64,000 nucleotides of DNA from SHVO01 sp050246995 (lineage in GTDB: Bacteria > Pseudomonadota > Alphaproteobacteria > Rhodospirillales > Rhodospirillaceae), in assembly GCA_050246995.1 (NCBI GenBank), contig JBFWVA010000007.1, positions 62,001 to 126,000 of the forward strand, given 5' to 3'. Under the pieces are notes generated by a model. The model was not told where the DNA came from, made no database searches, and saw only the letters and a list, made by a program, of their open reading frames with translations. Both the position numbers and the translations under genes were made by a program. This document shows positions 33,627 through 41,323 of this stretch, in pieces (within the stretch, counting starts at the first letter, position 1; each line of letters starts with the position of its first letter).

Positions 33627-34109
33627 ATGAACCAGACGCAGAGCAAATCTGGCGACACCGAAGACCTCGGGAATCTGCATGTCCTCATGGTCGACGACGA
33701 TACCGCCTTCCTCGATCTCGTGCAGGCGATGCTTAATGCCGTCGGTGTGATGAACGTGAGCCGGGCCCACAGCGGCCGCGAGGCGTTTGAAGTGCTGATG
33801 GGCGGCCAGCGTGTGGTCGATGTGGTGCTGTGCGATCAGAACATGGCGCAAGGCACGGGCCTGGAACTGCTGTGGGTGGTGCGCACCGGACAGGTGAAAT
33901 CGTTCCGTCCCGACGCGTGTTTCGTGCTGGTGACCGCCTCGGGTGACCACGACACGGTGGCCACCGCCGCGCGCCTCGACGTCTCGGGTTACCTGGTGAA
34001 GCCCGTGACCCCGCTGAAGCTGCGCGCGGCCATTTCCCAGGGGCGCAAACGGGCCATCAAGATCGACTTCAATAAATATAAGCAAGTCCAGCTACCGCAA
34101 CCTGGCTAA
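33627..34109 (+). CDS. Single-domain response regulator
   Basis: A 160-residue CheY-like receiver. The acidic triplet is in MVDDDTAFLD, the phosphoacceptor is Asp70 in VVLCDQNMA, the switch Thr in LVTASGD and the Lys in YLVKPVTP; all are intact. A short basic C terminus (GRKRAIKIDFNKYK) follows. No output domain. It could be phosphorylated by one of the hybrid kinases of the window. The tspO gene starts 20 bases downstream. Confidence 0.88.
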   Translation: MNQTQSKSGDTEDLGNLHVLMVDDDTAFLDLVQAMLNAVGVMNVSRAHSGREAFEVLMGGQRVVDVVLCDQNMAQGTGLELLWVVRTGQVKSFRPDACFVLVTASGDHDTVATAARLDVSGYLVKPVTPLKLRAAISQGRKRAIKIDFNKYKQVQLPQPG

Positions 34110-34129
34110 CGCGGTTGCGTTATCCCGCC

Positions 34130-34594
34130 ATGCGCAATGTCCTCGCCGCGATTGGATTCCTGGCCGCGTGCTTCGCGATATCGGCCCTGGGGGCGCTCGC
34201 CACGGCCCAGAGCCTCGGCACCTGGTACCAGACCCTCGCCAAACCTTCGTTCAATCCGCCGGACTGGGTGTTCGGGCCGGTCTGGACAACGCTGTATATC
34301 CTGATCGCGATTTCGGGTTGGCGGGTATGGCGCAAGACCGGCTTTTCCGATCATAAGGCCTTCGCGGCTTACGGCGGTCAGCTTCTGCTCAATCTTCTGT
34401 GGTCGGTGCTTTTCTTTGGATTGCGGCAACCGGCCCTCGCGATGGTCGGCCTGATCGTGCTGTGGATCGCGATCGGGGCGAACATGATTTTGTTCGCACG
34501 CCACGACCGCACCGCCGCCCTGTTGCTGGCGCCCTATCTTCTGTGGGTCAGCTTCGCCGGACTTTTGAACGTGGCGATCGTCGTCTTGAACTAG
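34130..34594 (+). CDS. tspO: TspO/MBR tryptophan-rich sensory protein
   Basis: A 154-residue five-helix membrane protein with the family signatures GTWYQTLAKPSFNPPDWVFG, VWTTLYILIAISGW and LLNLLWSVLFF. TspO proteins bind tetrapyrroles such as protoporphyrin IX and modulate porphyrin and stress responses. ATG 34130 gives the usual N terminus; TTG 34115 is an alternative. Its last 4 bases overlap the stop of the convergent glycosyltransferase gene. Ferrochelatase is encoded 3 kb downstream, a possible functional link. Confidence 0.9.
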   Translation: MRNVLAAIGFLAACFAISALGALATAQSLGTWYQTLAKPSFNPPDWVFGPVWTTLYILIAISGWRVWRKTGFSDHKAFAAYGGQLLLNLLWSVLFFGLRQPALAMVGLIVLWIAIGANMILFARHDRTAALLLAPYLLWVSFAGLLNVAIVVLN

Positions 34595-35787
34595 CCGGCG
34601 ATCTTGCGGATGAACTTGAGTGCGCGCGACGCAACGCCCCCCGTGGGCGCGCCCGGCTGAACCTCATCATCGCCGATGATGTCCTGCGCATCGCGCCGGT
34701 AGGCCAGAAACGACATCAGATGCTGCAGTTCGGCCGCGCGGGCATCATTATCGAATAGCCTTGGATATTCGCTGCGCGCATGCGCCTTCCACCACGCGAG
34801 ATAGCTACCGTCGCCCGCGGCAAAAGGATCGGGATGCGCGCGCTGCACATCGGGGCGCGCGCGATAGACAAGGCGCTGTTCCATTGAAATCGCCGTGCCG
34901 TCGTCGAAACGCCCAAAGGCGTAGTGCGGCGAGACGGCTTTCTCCGCCGCCGTCGGCGCGGTTTGGGCGCGATACCAGGCGACAAGTTCGGCCGCGGCCG
35001 CCTGCCCGCCGGTGGTGCGGGCATCCGGCATGACGCCGATCTGGCTGAAGTGGAAGAACACCAAGGGCTTCGCGTCGACAGTGAAGCCGGCTGCCATGCT
35101 TCCGCCCATCTCGCGCGTCGAGAGATTCCACGGCGCCGCGTTGAGGCCGGGTGCGCGCAGGACCTTCACGCGATCGAAGAAGGCCGGAGCGAAATCGACC
35201 CAACGCTGATCGGTGTAAATACCGTCGGGGATATCCTCGCGGCAGTATCGATACGTGCGGTCGGACCACCACTGGGCAAACCGGCGTCCTTCGTCCCGCG
35301 CGGCGACAGCGATGAAACCGAGATTGTAGATGCCGTGCTGCATCGTGGAGATCTCGTTGGCGACGATGCCCGCAACGGTGTGCTCAGGCGAAGTCATATG
35401 CGGCGTAAGCACGATATCGGCAGTCTTGAGCGTCTCCGCCACGTCCGTCATCGGCGACATCACCGCGATATCGGGATCGAGATAGATCGCGGCTTCGCAG
35501 TCGTCGCGGGCCAAGAGTTTCTTCAGCACGAAAGGCTTTATCGCCGTCGCGAGCTCGATAAGCGTATGCGAGAAGGCCCAGCGGCGCAGATTGGGAATAT
35601 CGAGAGAGTCGAGTTGATGGATCTCGTCGGCGCCGAGACCATCGAGCGCGTCCGCCGGCGGAGAGGCGTCGGAGACGGCGAAGTGCAAGCGCCAGGCCGG
35701 ATGCTGGCGGCGCAAGGAGGCCAGCAGCACGCGCGCTTTGGGCAGGTAATTACCTGCGGCAACGGTAAAGACGTGAACGGTTTTCAT
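34591..35787 (-). CDS. Glycosyltransferase, GT8-like
   Basis: A 398-residue glycosyltransferase with a GT-A fold. It opens with VHVFTVAAGNYLPKARVLLASL, carries the metal-binding DxD as IYLDPDIAVM, and has the acceptor-side TDQRWVDFAP and a later HFSQIGV strand. These features are seen in GT8-like and related enzymes of polysaccharide clusters. Sugar donor and acceptor are unknown. It lies 11 bases downstream of the methyltransferase-deacetylase gene, so the two probably act on the same glycan. Confidence 0.78.
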   Translation of the reverse strand: MKTVHVFTVAAGNYLPKARVLLASLRRQHPAWRLHFAVSDASPPADALDGLGADEIHQLDSLDIPNLRRWAFSHTLIELATAIKPFVLKKLLARDDCEAAIYLDPDIAVMSPMTDVAETLKTADIVLTPHMTSPEHTVAGIVANEISTMQHGIYNLGFIAVAARDEGRRFAQWWSDRTYRYCREDIPDGIYTDQRWVDFAPAFFDRVKVLRAPGLNAAPWNLSTREMGGSMAAGFTVDAKPLVFFHFSQIGVMPDARTTGGQAAAAELVAWYRAQTAPTAAEKAVSPHYAFGRFDDGTAISMEQRLVYRARPDVQRAHPDPFAAGDGSYLAWWKAHARSEYPRLFDNDARAAELQHLMSFLAYRRDAQDIIGDDEVQPGAPTGGVASRALKFIRKIAG

Positions 35788-35798
35788 GACGCTCTTAT

Positions 35799-37334
35799 TT
35801 AGCGACGGAAGAGTCGCATCACTTTACGCAAAGGCGCGGTGACTTTCCACGAGGTCGACCGGCGCATGGCGCCGAGTTCCTGCTCGCGGTCATGCAGGAG
35901 ACGCCGCATCTTCTGGATTTCCTGCTGCGCATAGGCGGTTTCGGCGAGATAGCGTTCCGTCTCGGGCCGGTGGAATTTCAAGGGGTCGGCGTTCAGCTCT
36001 TCCGCGCTGACGATGAAGAACGCTTCCGCCGCCGTCACGGTGCCGCGCAGCGTATAGGTGCGGTAGCGGTTGAGCGCTGCGATCTGTTCATCATAGCGTT
36101 GGGTTTCGAGCTGCGAGCGGAAACAGGCGATGGCGGCCTGTTTGAGGGCTTGCACCGGCGAGATGTCGAGCAGGAGATTGGGCCGCTGCGGCGCGCCGAT
36201 TTCGTAGAAGGCAAGGCGCGTCCCGGGCTTGCGCTTCACCGCCTCGACCGCCGCCATGGCGAGGATGCGGTGATCGGGATGCTGCTCGGAGATTGCGGGC
36301 GCATAGACGAGATCGATGCCGTCCATGGCGGCGAGGACCTTCGCGATCAACGGCTCGCCATACGCCAGCGCGCGGTCGGGCAGATTCCAGAACACAGGCT
36401 GGCCATAGCCGAGCACTTTAGCGGCGGCGCGGGTTTCGTCCTCGCGTGTGCGCGCCCGCAGGCGTTCGGCGTCCGTCGCGCCCATCTCGCCTTTCTTATA
36501 GGCGCCGTCAGTGGCGACGATGACCTGAACGGGGACTTTGGCGGCCACGTGGCGGGCAATGGCGCCGCCGCAACCGAAAACCTCGTCGTCCGGATGCGGC
36601 GCGAGCACGAGCACAGATTTGGCCGGGATCTCGGACGCGGCCTTATGCGGAACGATGGCGTCTTCAGGCGTCTTGAAGCTGGCGCCGGGCAACGCGCCGC
36701 CGGCGTCGCGCGTGTAGCTGACGATGCGGGTGTCTTCGCCCCAATAGGTGCCTTGGCACGCGGCGCGGTTGGTCTCGCGCAAGGTGCGTTCCCACTCGCG
36801 CATGGTGGTCTCGGCCCCGGCGCCGAGCAGGCCCCAGCGCTTGGTGACGCTGTCGATCGCCGATCCGAAGATGAGCAAGCCGCCCGGCGCGAGCTTTGAC
36901 GCGATGCGGTCGACCGCGCGGGCAAGGGTCTCGTGATCCGGGAGATAACAGAGCACTTCGGCGACGACGATGACATCGAACATCTTTCCGGACGCGAAGT
37001 CGTCGGTGACGGAGCTGACTTCCCATTCGATGTTGCGGTGATCTTTCAGCTTCGCCGCCGCGCGTTCGACGGCGGCCGGCATGACGTCCACCACATGCAG
37101 CGCCTTGCATTGCGGCGCGAACAGCGCGGTGAAAACGCCGGCGGCGCAGCCGATCTCGAGCCCGCGGGCGAAGACCGCTTCGCCGGCGTCCGCGCGCGCG
37201 CCGGCATGCGCGCGCATCATGTCGAGAATGATGGCGTAGCGCCGCGCCTCGAACAGATTTGTACCGAGCCGCCAAGGGTCCTCGGACGCCATTTCGGCGG
37301 AAAGGTGTTCAGCGACGTTCAGCGTACCGGCCAT
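35799..37334 (-). CDS. Fusion of SAM methyltransferase and PIG-L/LmbE deacetylase
   Basis: A 511-residue two-domain enzyme. N-terminal part (~10-210): class I methyltransferase of NodS-like type with GLEIGCAAGVFTALFAP, HVVDVMPAAVERA and FDVIVVAEVLCYLPDH. Second part (~235-460): PIG-L/LmbE deacetylase with the zinc motif APHPDDEVFGCGG and the later EQHPDHR, which act on N-acetylglucosamine-type sugars. The tail (MRRSTSWKVTAPLRKV) resembles a segment often found at the end of alphaproteobacterial glycosyltransferases. ATG 37334 has a G-rich ribosome binding site; GTG 37349 is possible. The pair with the following glycosyltransferase suggests synthesis of an N-modified aminosugar glycan. Confidence 0.85.
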   Translation of the reverse strand: MAGTLNVAEHLSAEMASEDPWRLGTNLFEARRYAIILDMMRAHAGARADAGEAVFARGLEIGCAAGVFTALFAPQCKALHVVDVMPAAVERAAAKLKDHRNIEWEVSSVTDDFASGKMFDVIVVAEVLCYLPDHETLARAVDRIASKLAPGGLLIFGSAIDSVTKRWGLLGAGAETTMREWERTLRETNRAACQGTYWGEDTRIVSYTRDAGGALPGASFKTPEDAIVPHKAASEIPAKSVLVLAPHPDDEVFGCGGAIARHVAAKVPVQVIVATDGAYKKGEMGATDAERLRARTREDETRAAAKVLGYGQPVFWNLPDRALAYGEPLIAKVLAAMDGIDLVYAPAISEQHPDHRILAMAAVEAVKRKPGTRLAFYEIGAPQRPNLLLDISPVQALKQAAIACFRSQLETQRYDEQIAALNRYRTYTLRGTVTAAEAFFIVSAEELNADPLKFHRPETERYLAETAYAQQEIQKMRRLLHDREQELGAMRRSTSWKVTAPLRKVMRLFRR

Positions 37335-37486
37335 CTTTTCGGCCCCCACAGACCGATAGAGCGTTGTTTTTTGACACCATAACGATGCCTATCGATTATT
37401 GAAACGGGGAGACAAGGCGGCGCGGACGTGGGAAAAGGGGCCCCGTTTCACCTTACGTTGTAACGGCCTAGAGCGAGTGAGCGCGG

Positions 37487-38521
37487 ATGGACGAGCGGCT
37501 AGCGATTGTGGTGTTCAGCCTGGGGGGCCCGGATAGCCCGGAAGCCGTGCGCCCGTTCCTGTTCAACCTGTTCAACGACCGTTACATCATCCCGTGGATT
37601 CAGCCGTTCCGCTGGTTGCTGGCGCGCACCATCTCCGGCGCGCGCGCGAAAAAATCGCGGGGATATTACGCGCGGCTGGGCGGGCGCTCGGTGCTGCTGC
37701 CGGAGACCACCGCACAAGCCAAGGCCCTTGAGAGCGCGGCCGCGCATTACGCCAAGGACGTGCGCGCATTTGTTTACATGCGCTATTGGCACCCGATGGC
37801 GCCCGAGGTCGTCGCTCAGCTGAAAGAGTACGCCCCGACGCGGATCGTCGTGGTGCCGATGTATCCGCAGTATTCCACGACAACCACCGGAACCTCGGTC
37901 GACGCGCTGACCAAGGAAGCGCGCAAGCAGGGGCTGACCACGCCGTTCGAGGTCATCTGCTGCTTCCCGACCGCCGCCGGATTCATCGCGCCCATGGTGT
38001 CGATGATCGGTAAGACCTACGCCGAGATGGCCGCGCAGGGACAAAAGCCGCGCCTATTGCTGACGGCGCACGGATTGCCGGAAAAAACCATCGCCAGCGG
38101 CGATCCCTATCAGTGGCAAGTCGAACAGACCGCCGCCGCAGTGGTCGCGGGCCTCAACATCGAGGGCCTCGACTGGGCGATATGTTATCAGAGCCGCGTC
38201 GGCCCGGCGAAATGGATTGGGCCTTCAACGGAAACAGAGATCCAGCGCGCGGGAAAAGACGGCGTGCCGCTGATCGTCGCGCCGATCTCCTTCGTCTCGG
38301 AGCACGTCGAAACGCTGGTGGAACTGGACGAGACGATGCGCGATCTCGCCGCCGAGTCAGGGGTGCCCGCCTATCGGCGAATCCCTGCGGTGCGCACGGA
38401 TGCGACCTTCGTCGCGACCCTGGCCGGTTTCATCGGATTCCTGAAAGGGCGTAAAACGCCCTGCTCGGATACCGGCGCGAAATTATGCCCCGCGAAATTC
38501 GGCGCCTGTCCGCATAGCTAA
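37487..38521 (+). CDS. hemH: Ferrochelatase
   Basis: A 344-residue enzyme that inserts Fe(II) into protoporphyrin IX in the last step of heme synthesis. VVFSLGGPDSPEAVRPFL at the start, YARLGGRSVLL, VVVPMYPQYSTTTTG, the catalytic His195 in LLTAHGLPEK, YQSRVGPAKWIGP and the acidic SFVSEHVETLVELD are all in place. The C terminus carries cysteines in TPCSDTGAKLCPAKFGACPH, a possible 2Fe-2S ligand set as known for some alphaproteobacterial ferrochelatases. ATG 37487 is used; the ribosome binding site is weak. Confidence 0.95.
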   Translation: MDERLAIVVFSLGGPDSPEAVRPFLFNLFNDRYIIPWIQPFRWLLARTISGARAKKSRGYYARLGGRSVLLPETTAQAKALESAAAHYAKDVRAFVYMRYWHPMAPEVVAQLKEYAPTRIVVVPMYPQYSTTTTGTSVDALTKEARKQGLTTPFEVICCFPTAAGFIAPMVSMIGKTYAEMAAQGQKPRLLLTAHGLPEKTIASGDPYQWQVEQTAAAVVAGLNIEGLDWAICYQSRVGPAKWIGPSTETEIQRAGKDGVPLIVAPISFVSEHVETLVELDETMRDLAAESGVPAYRRIPAVRTDATFVATLAGFIGFLKGRKTPCSDTGAKLCPAKFGACPHS

Positions 38522-38575
38522 CCCTCCCATCGATAAATAGTCGTGTAACGCGAGAGAGATTCGCCGGAACCGCGC

Positions 38576-38601
38576 GGAACCGGGCTCACGCGGCTAACGT
38601 T
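38576..38601 (+). promoter_or_regulatory. EcfG-type general-stress promoter for the flavin oxidase-topoisomerase IB pair
   Basis: GGAAC at 38576-38580, a 17-base spacer and CGTT at 38598-38601 match the alphaproteobacterial sigma-EcfG consensus exactly. Transcription would begin around 38608, about 20 bases before ATG 38630. Confidence 0.75.
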
Positions 38602-38629
38602 ACACCCCCGTCAGAAAGAATGACGGGTC

Positions 38630-39919
38630 ATGAAGAACGTCGAATCCCTTCATCGCGAGGTCGCGGTCGCCATCGTGGGGGCCGGGGCCGCCGGGCTCGC
38701 CGCGGCGCATGTGCTTGCCCGGGCGCGTATCCCGTACCTCTTGATCGACAGCCGCGCTCGCCTGGGTGGGCGCGTCGTCACCGAGACCATCAATACGCTG
38801 CCACTTGATCTCGGGTGCGGCTGGTTGCATTCGGCGAACAAAAATCCGTGGGCGGCCATCGCTTACAAACTCGGCTTCCATATCGATAAGACCAAACCGC
38901 CCTGGGAAGAGCAAAGCTGCGGCCAGGGCATGAGCGAGGCGGAACAGGAAGCGTTTCAAGCGGCGTTCGCGGAATTTGAAAACCGCATCGACAAAGCCGC
39001 ATTGAGCGAGGATGGGCCGGCGGCGGCGCTGCTGGACCCCGCCTCACGCTGGAATCCGCTGATCGATGCGATATGCACCTATCTGAACGGCGCGAGCCTC
39101 AATGACGTGTCGGCGGCCGATTATCAGAACTACGAGGATACCGACGTCAACTGGCGCATCAAGGAGGGCTATGGCGCGCTCATCGGCGCGTACGGCTCGG
39201 GCCTTCCCGTCGCGCTGCGTACCAGGGTGCTGTGCATCAATCACGACGGCCGCACCGTGAAGTTGGTGACGGACCGGGGCGAGATCGCCGCGCAGCAAGT
39301 GATCGTCACCGTACCCACGTCGGCGATTGCGAGCGAGAGCTTGCGCTTCGTTCCGGAACTTCCCGACAAGATCGACGCCGCGCATCACCTGCCGCTGGGC
39401 CTGGTCAACAAGCTGTTCCTCGCCTGCGATCAGCCAGCCATGTTTCCCACCGACGGGCATTTTTTCGGCGACTGGCGTACCGCCGCGACAGGAAGCTACC
39501 ATCTGAAACCCTTCGGTCATCCGGTGATCGAGGTTTTTCTGGCTGGATCCCTCGCACGCGATCTGGCGGCCGAGGGCGCCCGCGCGCACGGCGACTTCGC
39601 GATCGGCGAATTGGTGAAACTGCTGGGCAGCGACGTGCGCAAGCCTCTTCGCACCCTCACCCAGTCGGCCTGGCACGACGATCCCTTTGTGCGCGGCTCC
39701 TACTCCTATGCGGAGGTAGGATGTGCGGGCGCACGCGAGACCTTGGGCCGCGCGGTTGACGAGCGGCTGTTCTTCGCGGGCGAGGCCTGTTCGACGCGCG
39801 CCTTCGCCACCGCGCATGGAGCTTTCCAAACCGGCGCGGGCGCGGCCCGCGATCTGATCGCCACGCGCGCGCCGACCCGTAACGCTAAGGCCGGCGCGCA
39901 CTTCAGCTTGGACACCTGA
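38630..39919 (+). CDS. FAD-dependent amine oxidase-type flavoprotein
   Basis: A 429-residue flavoprotein. The dinucleotide motif VAIVGAGAAGLAAAHVLA is followed by LIDSRARLGGRV, as in flavin monoamine oxidases and related desaturases. The C-terminal FAD-binding strand LFFAGEACSTRAFATAHGAF closes the fold. The substrate (amine, amino acid or isoprenoid) cannot be told. There is no signal peptide. It sits right behind an EcfG-type promoter and 11 bases before topoisomerase IB, so both should be induced by general stress. Confidence 0.85.
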   Translation: MKNVESLHREVAVAIVGAGAAGLAAAHVLARARIPYLLIDSRARLGGRVVTETINTLPLDLGCGWLHSANKNPWAAIAYKLGFHIDKTKPPWEEQSCGQGMSEAEQEAFQAAFAEFENRIDKAALSEDGPAAALLDPASRWNPLIDAICTYLNGASLNDVSAADYQNYEDTDVNWRIKEGYGALIGAYGSGLPVALRTRVLCINHDGRTVKLVTDRGEIAAQQVIVTVPTSAIASESLRFVPELPDKIDAAHHLPLGLVNKLFLACDQPAMFPTDGHFFGDWRTAATGSYHLKPFGHPVIEVFLAGSLARDLAAEGARAHGDFAIGELVKLLGSDVRKPLRTLTQSAWHDDPFVRGSYSYAEVGCAGARETLGRAVDERLFFAGEACSTRAFATAHGAFQTGAGAARDLIATRAPTRNAKAGAHFSLDT

Positions 39920-39930
39920 CCCAAAAACAC

Positions 39931-40941
39931 ATGCTTCACATCCGCGATCTTCATCACGTTTCCGATGCGGCGCCCGGCCTTGTGCGCAAACGCACGGGCA
40001 AGGCGTTCGTCTATCTCGACCCACGCGGGCGGCGTGTGCGCGCCCCGGCCGTCCTATCGCGCGTGAAGTCGCTCGCGATCCCGCCGGCGTGGTCGGACGT
40101 GTGGATCTGCGCGGACGCCCAAGGCCACCTGCAGGCGACGGGGCGCGACGCACGCGGGCGCAAGCAATACCGCTATCATCCTAAATTCCGGGAGGCGCGG
40201 GAAAGCGCGAAATACGAACATCTCTTCGACTTCGCCAAGGCGCTGCCGCGCATTCGCGCGGCGGTGGCGAAAGATATGGCGGCGGCCGGCCTCTCGCGCG
40301 AAAAAGTCATCGCAACGATCGTTTATTTGCTTGAGGCCACACTGATCCGTGTCGGCAACGCCGACTACGCGCGCCAGAATAAAAGCTACGGACTGACGAC
40401 TATGCGCGATCCGCATGTGGAGGTGAACGGAGCCGAGATGAAATTCGACTTCACGGGCAAGAGTGGACGCGCGTGGCGCATCACCCTCAAGGACCGGCGC
40501 ATCGCCAAGATCGTGAAAGCGTGCCGGGAGCTTCCGGGCCAACACTTGTTCCAGTACCTCGACAGCGACGGGAAGCGTCAGCGGGTCGGCTCGACGGACG
40601 TGAATGATTACCTGCGCAGCGTCAGCGGACGCGAGGTGACCGCCAAAGACTTCCGCACCTGGACCGGCACGCTGATGGCGGCCTTGACCCTGGCCGAGCG
40701 GGCCCCGCCGCAAAGCGAGACCGCCGCCAAACGGACCATAAAAGCATGCGTCACCGAGGTATCCGCGCGGCTGGGCAATACCGTCGCCATTTGCCGCAAG
40801 TGCTACATTCACCCCGCGGTGATCGAGGCTTACAGCGCAGGCACCCTCGCCCGCCGCTTTAAGCGCAAAGGACGTAAGAGCCGGGACGGTCTGGAGCCGG
40901 AAGAGACCGCGCTGCTTGCCCTTCTGAAGGCCCGCACATAA
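39931..40941 (+). CDS. DNA topoisomerase IB
   Basis: A 336-residue bacterial type IB topoisomerase. N-terminal domain with GKAFVYLDPRGRRV and IPPAWSDVWICADAQGHLQATG; catalytic core with LIRVGNADYARQNKSYGLTT, KDFRTWTGTLMA and nucleophile Tyr292 in CRKCYIHPAV. The enzyme relaxes supercoils through a 3'-phosphotyrosine link. Bacterial TopIB genes are often in accessory stress sets rather than core replication loci. It shares the EcfG-type promoter of the preceding gene, and a terminator follows. Confidence 0.92.
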   Translation: MLHIRDLHHVSDAAPGLVRKRTGKAFVYLDPRGRRVRAPAVLSRVKSLAIPPAWSDVWICADAQGHLQATGRDARGRKQYRYHPKFREARESAKYEHLFDFAKALPRIRAAVAKDMAAAGLSREKVIATIVYLLEATLIRVGNADYARQNKSYGLTTMRDPHVEVNGAEMKFDFTGKSGRAWRITLKDRRIAKIVKACRELPGQHLFQYLDSDGKRQRVGSTDVNDYLRSVSGREVTAKDFRTWTGTLMAALTLAERAPPQSETAAKRTIKACVTEVSARLGNTVAICRKCYIHPAVIEAYSAGTLARRFKRKGRKSRDGLEPEETALLALLKART

Positions 40942-40945
40942 AAAA

Positions 40946-40974
40946 ACCGGCCCCTTCGCAAGGGGCCGGTCTTT
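40946..40974. terminator. Bidirectional rho-independent terminator
   Basis: Stem CCGGCCCCTT / AAGGGGCCGG with a CGC loop at 40947-40969. A-run before and T-rich bases after allow use from both sides, serving topoisomerase IB and the convergent basic protein gene. Confidence 0.85.
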
Positions 40975-40986
40975 CGAAATCGAAAG

Positions 40987-41208
40987 CTAGCGCGCGGTCT
41001 TTTTCGCGGCCTTGGCTTTGGGCTTCGTCTTCTTGGACGTCATACCGCTGCCCTGGGCCATCTGCATCTGGCCGGCGGAATTGTCGTCGACGCGGGCGGC
41101 GTTGCGGCGGTTGCTGGAGCCGCGGGACGACGTCTTGCTCGTATTCGAACGGCCGCGCGTGCCGCTCGTCTCTTTGGTTCTGCTCATGCGCGATTGGCTT
41201 TTGACCAT
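40987..41208 (-). CDS. Small basic, disordered protein (histone-tail-like)
   Basis: A 73-residue protein rich in Lys, Arg, Ser and Thr, with a polar centre (SSRGSSNRRNAARVDDNSAG) and a Lys/Ala tail (SKKTKPKAKAAKKTAR) like histone H1 or bacterial H1-like proteins. ATG 41208 has GGGAGG upstream. An EcfG-type promoter lies at 41277-41302. It may compact or protect DNA under stress. Nucleic-acid binding is inferred only from composition. Confidence 0.65.
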   Translation of the reverse strand: MVKSQSRMSRTKETSGTRGRSNTSKTSSRGSSNRRNAARVDDNSAGQMQMAQGSGMTSKKTKPKAKAAKKTAR

Positions 41209-41276
41209 CTGGACCTCCCATATGGGTCGGCAGCGCCGCTCGGGAGCGAGACAGCTCCGGGCGCTGCGAATCGATG

Positions 41277-41302
41277 AACGCAAGCGCGAATCGCTTTGTT
41301 CC
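41277..41302 (-). promoter_or_regulatory. EcfG-type general-stress promoter for the basic protein gene
   Basis: On the minus strand: GGAAC at 41302-41298, 17-base spacer, CGTT at 41280-41277. A start near 41270 would leave a leader of about 60 bases before ATG 41208. Confidence 0.72.
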
Positions 41303-41323
41303 GGATTCGTCCTTTTCGGAAGA

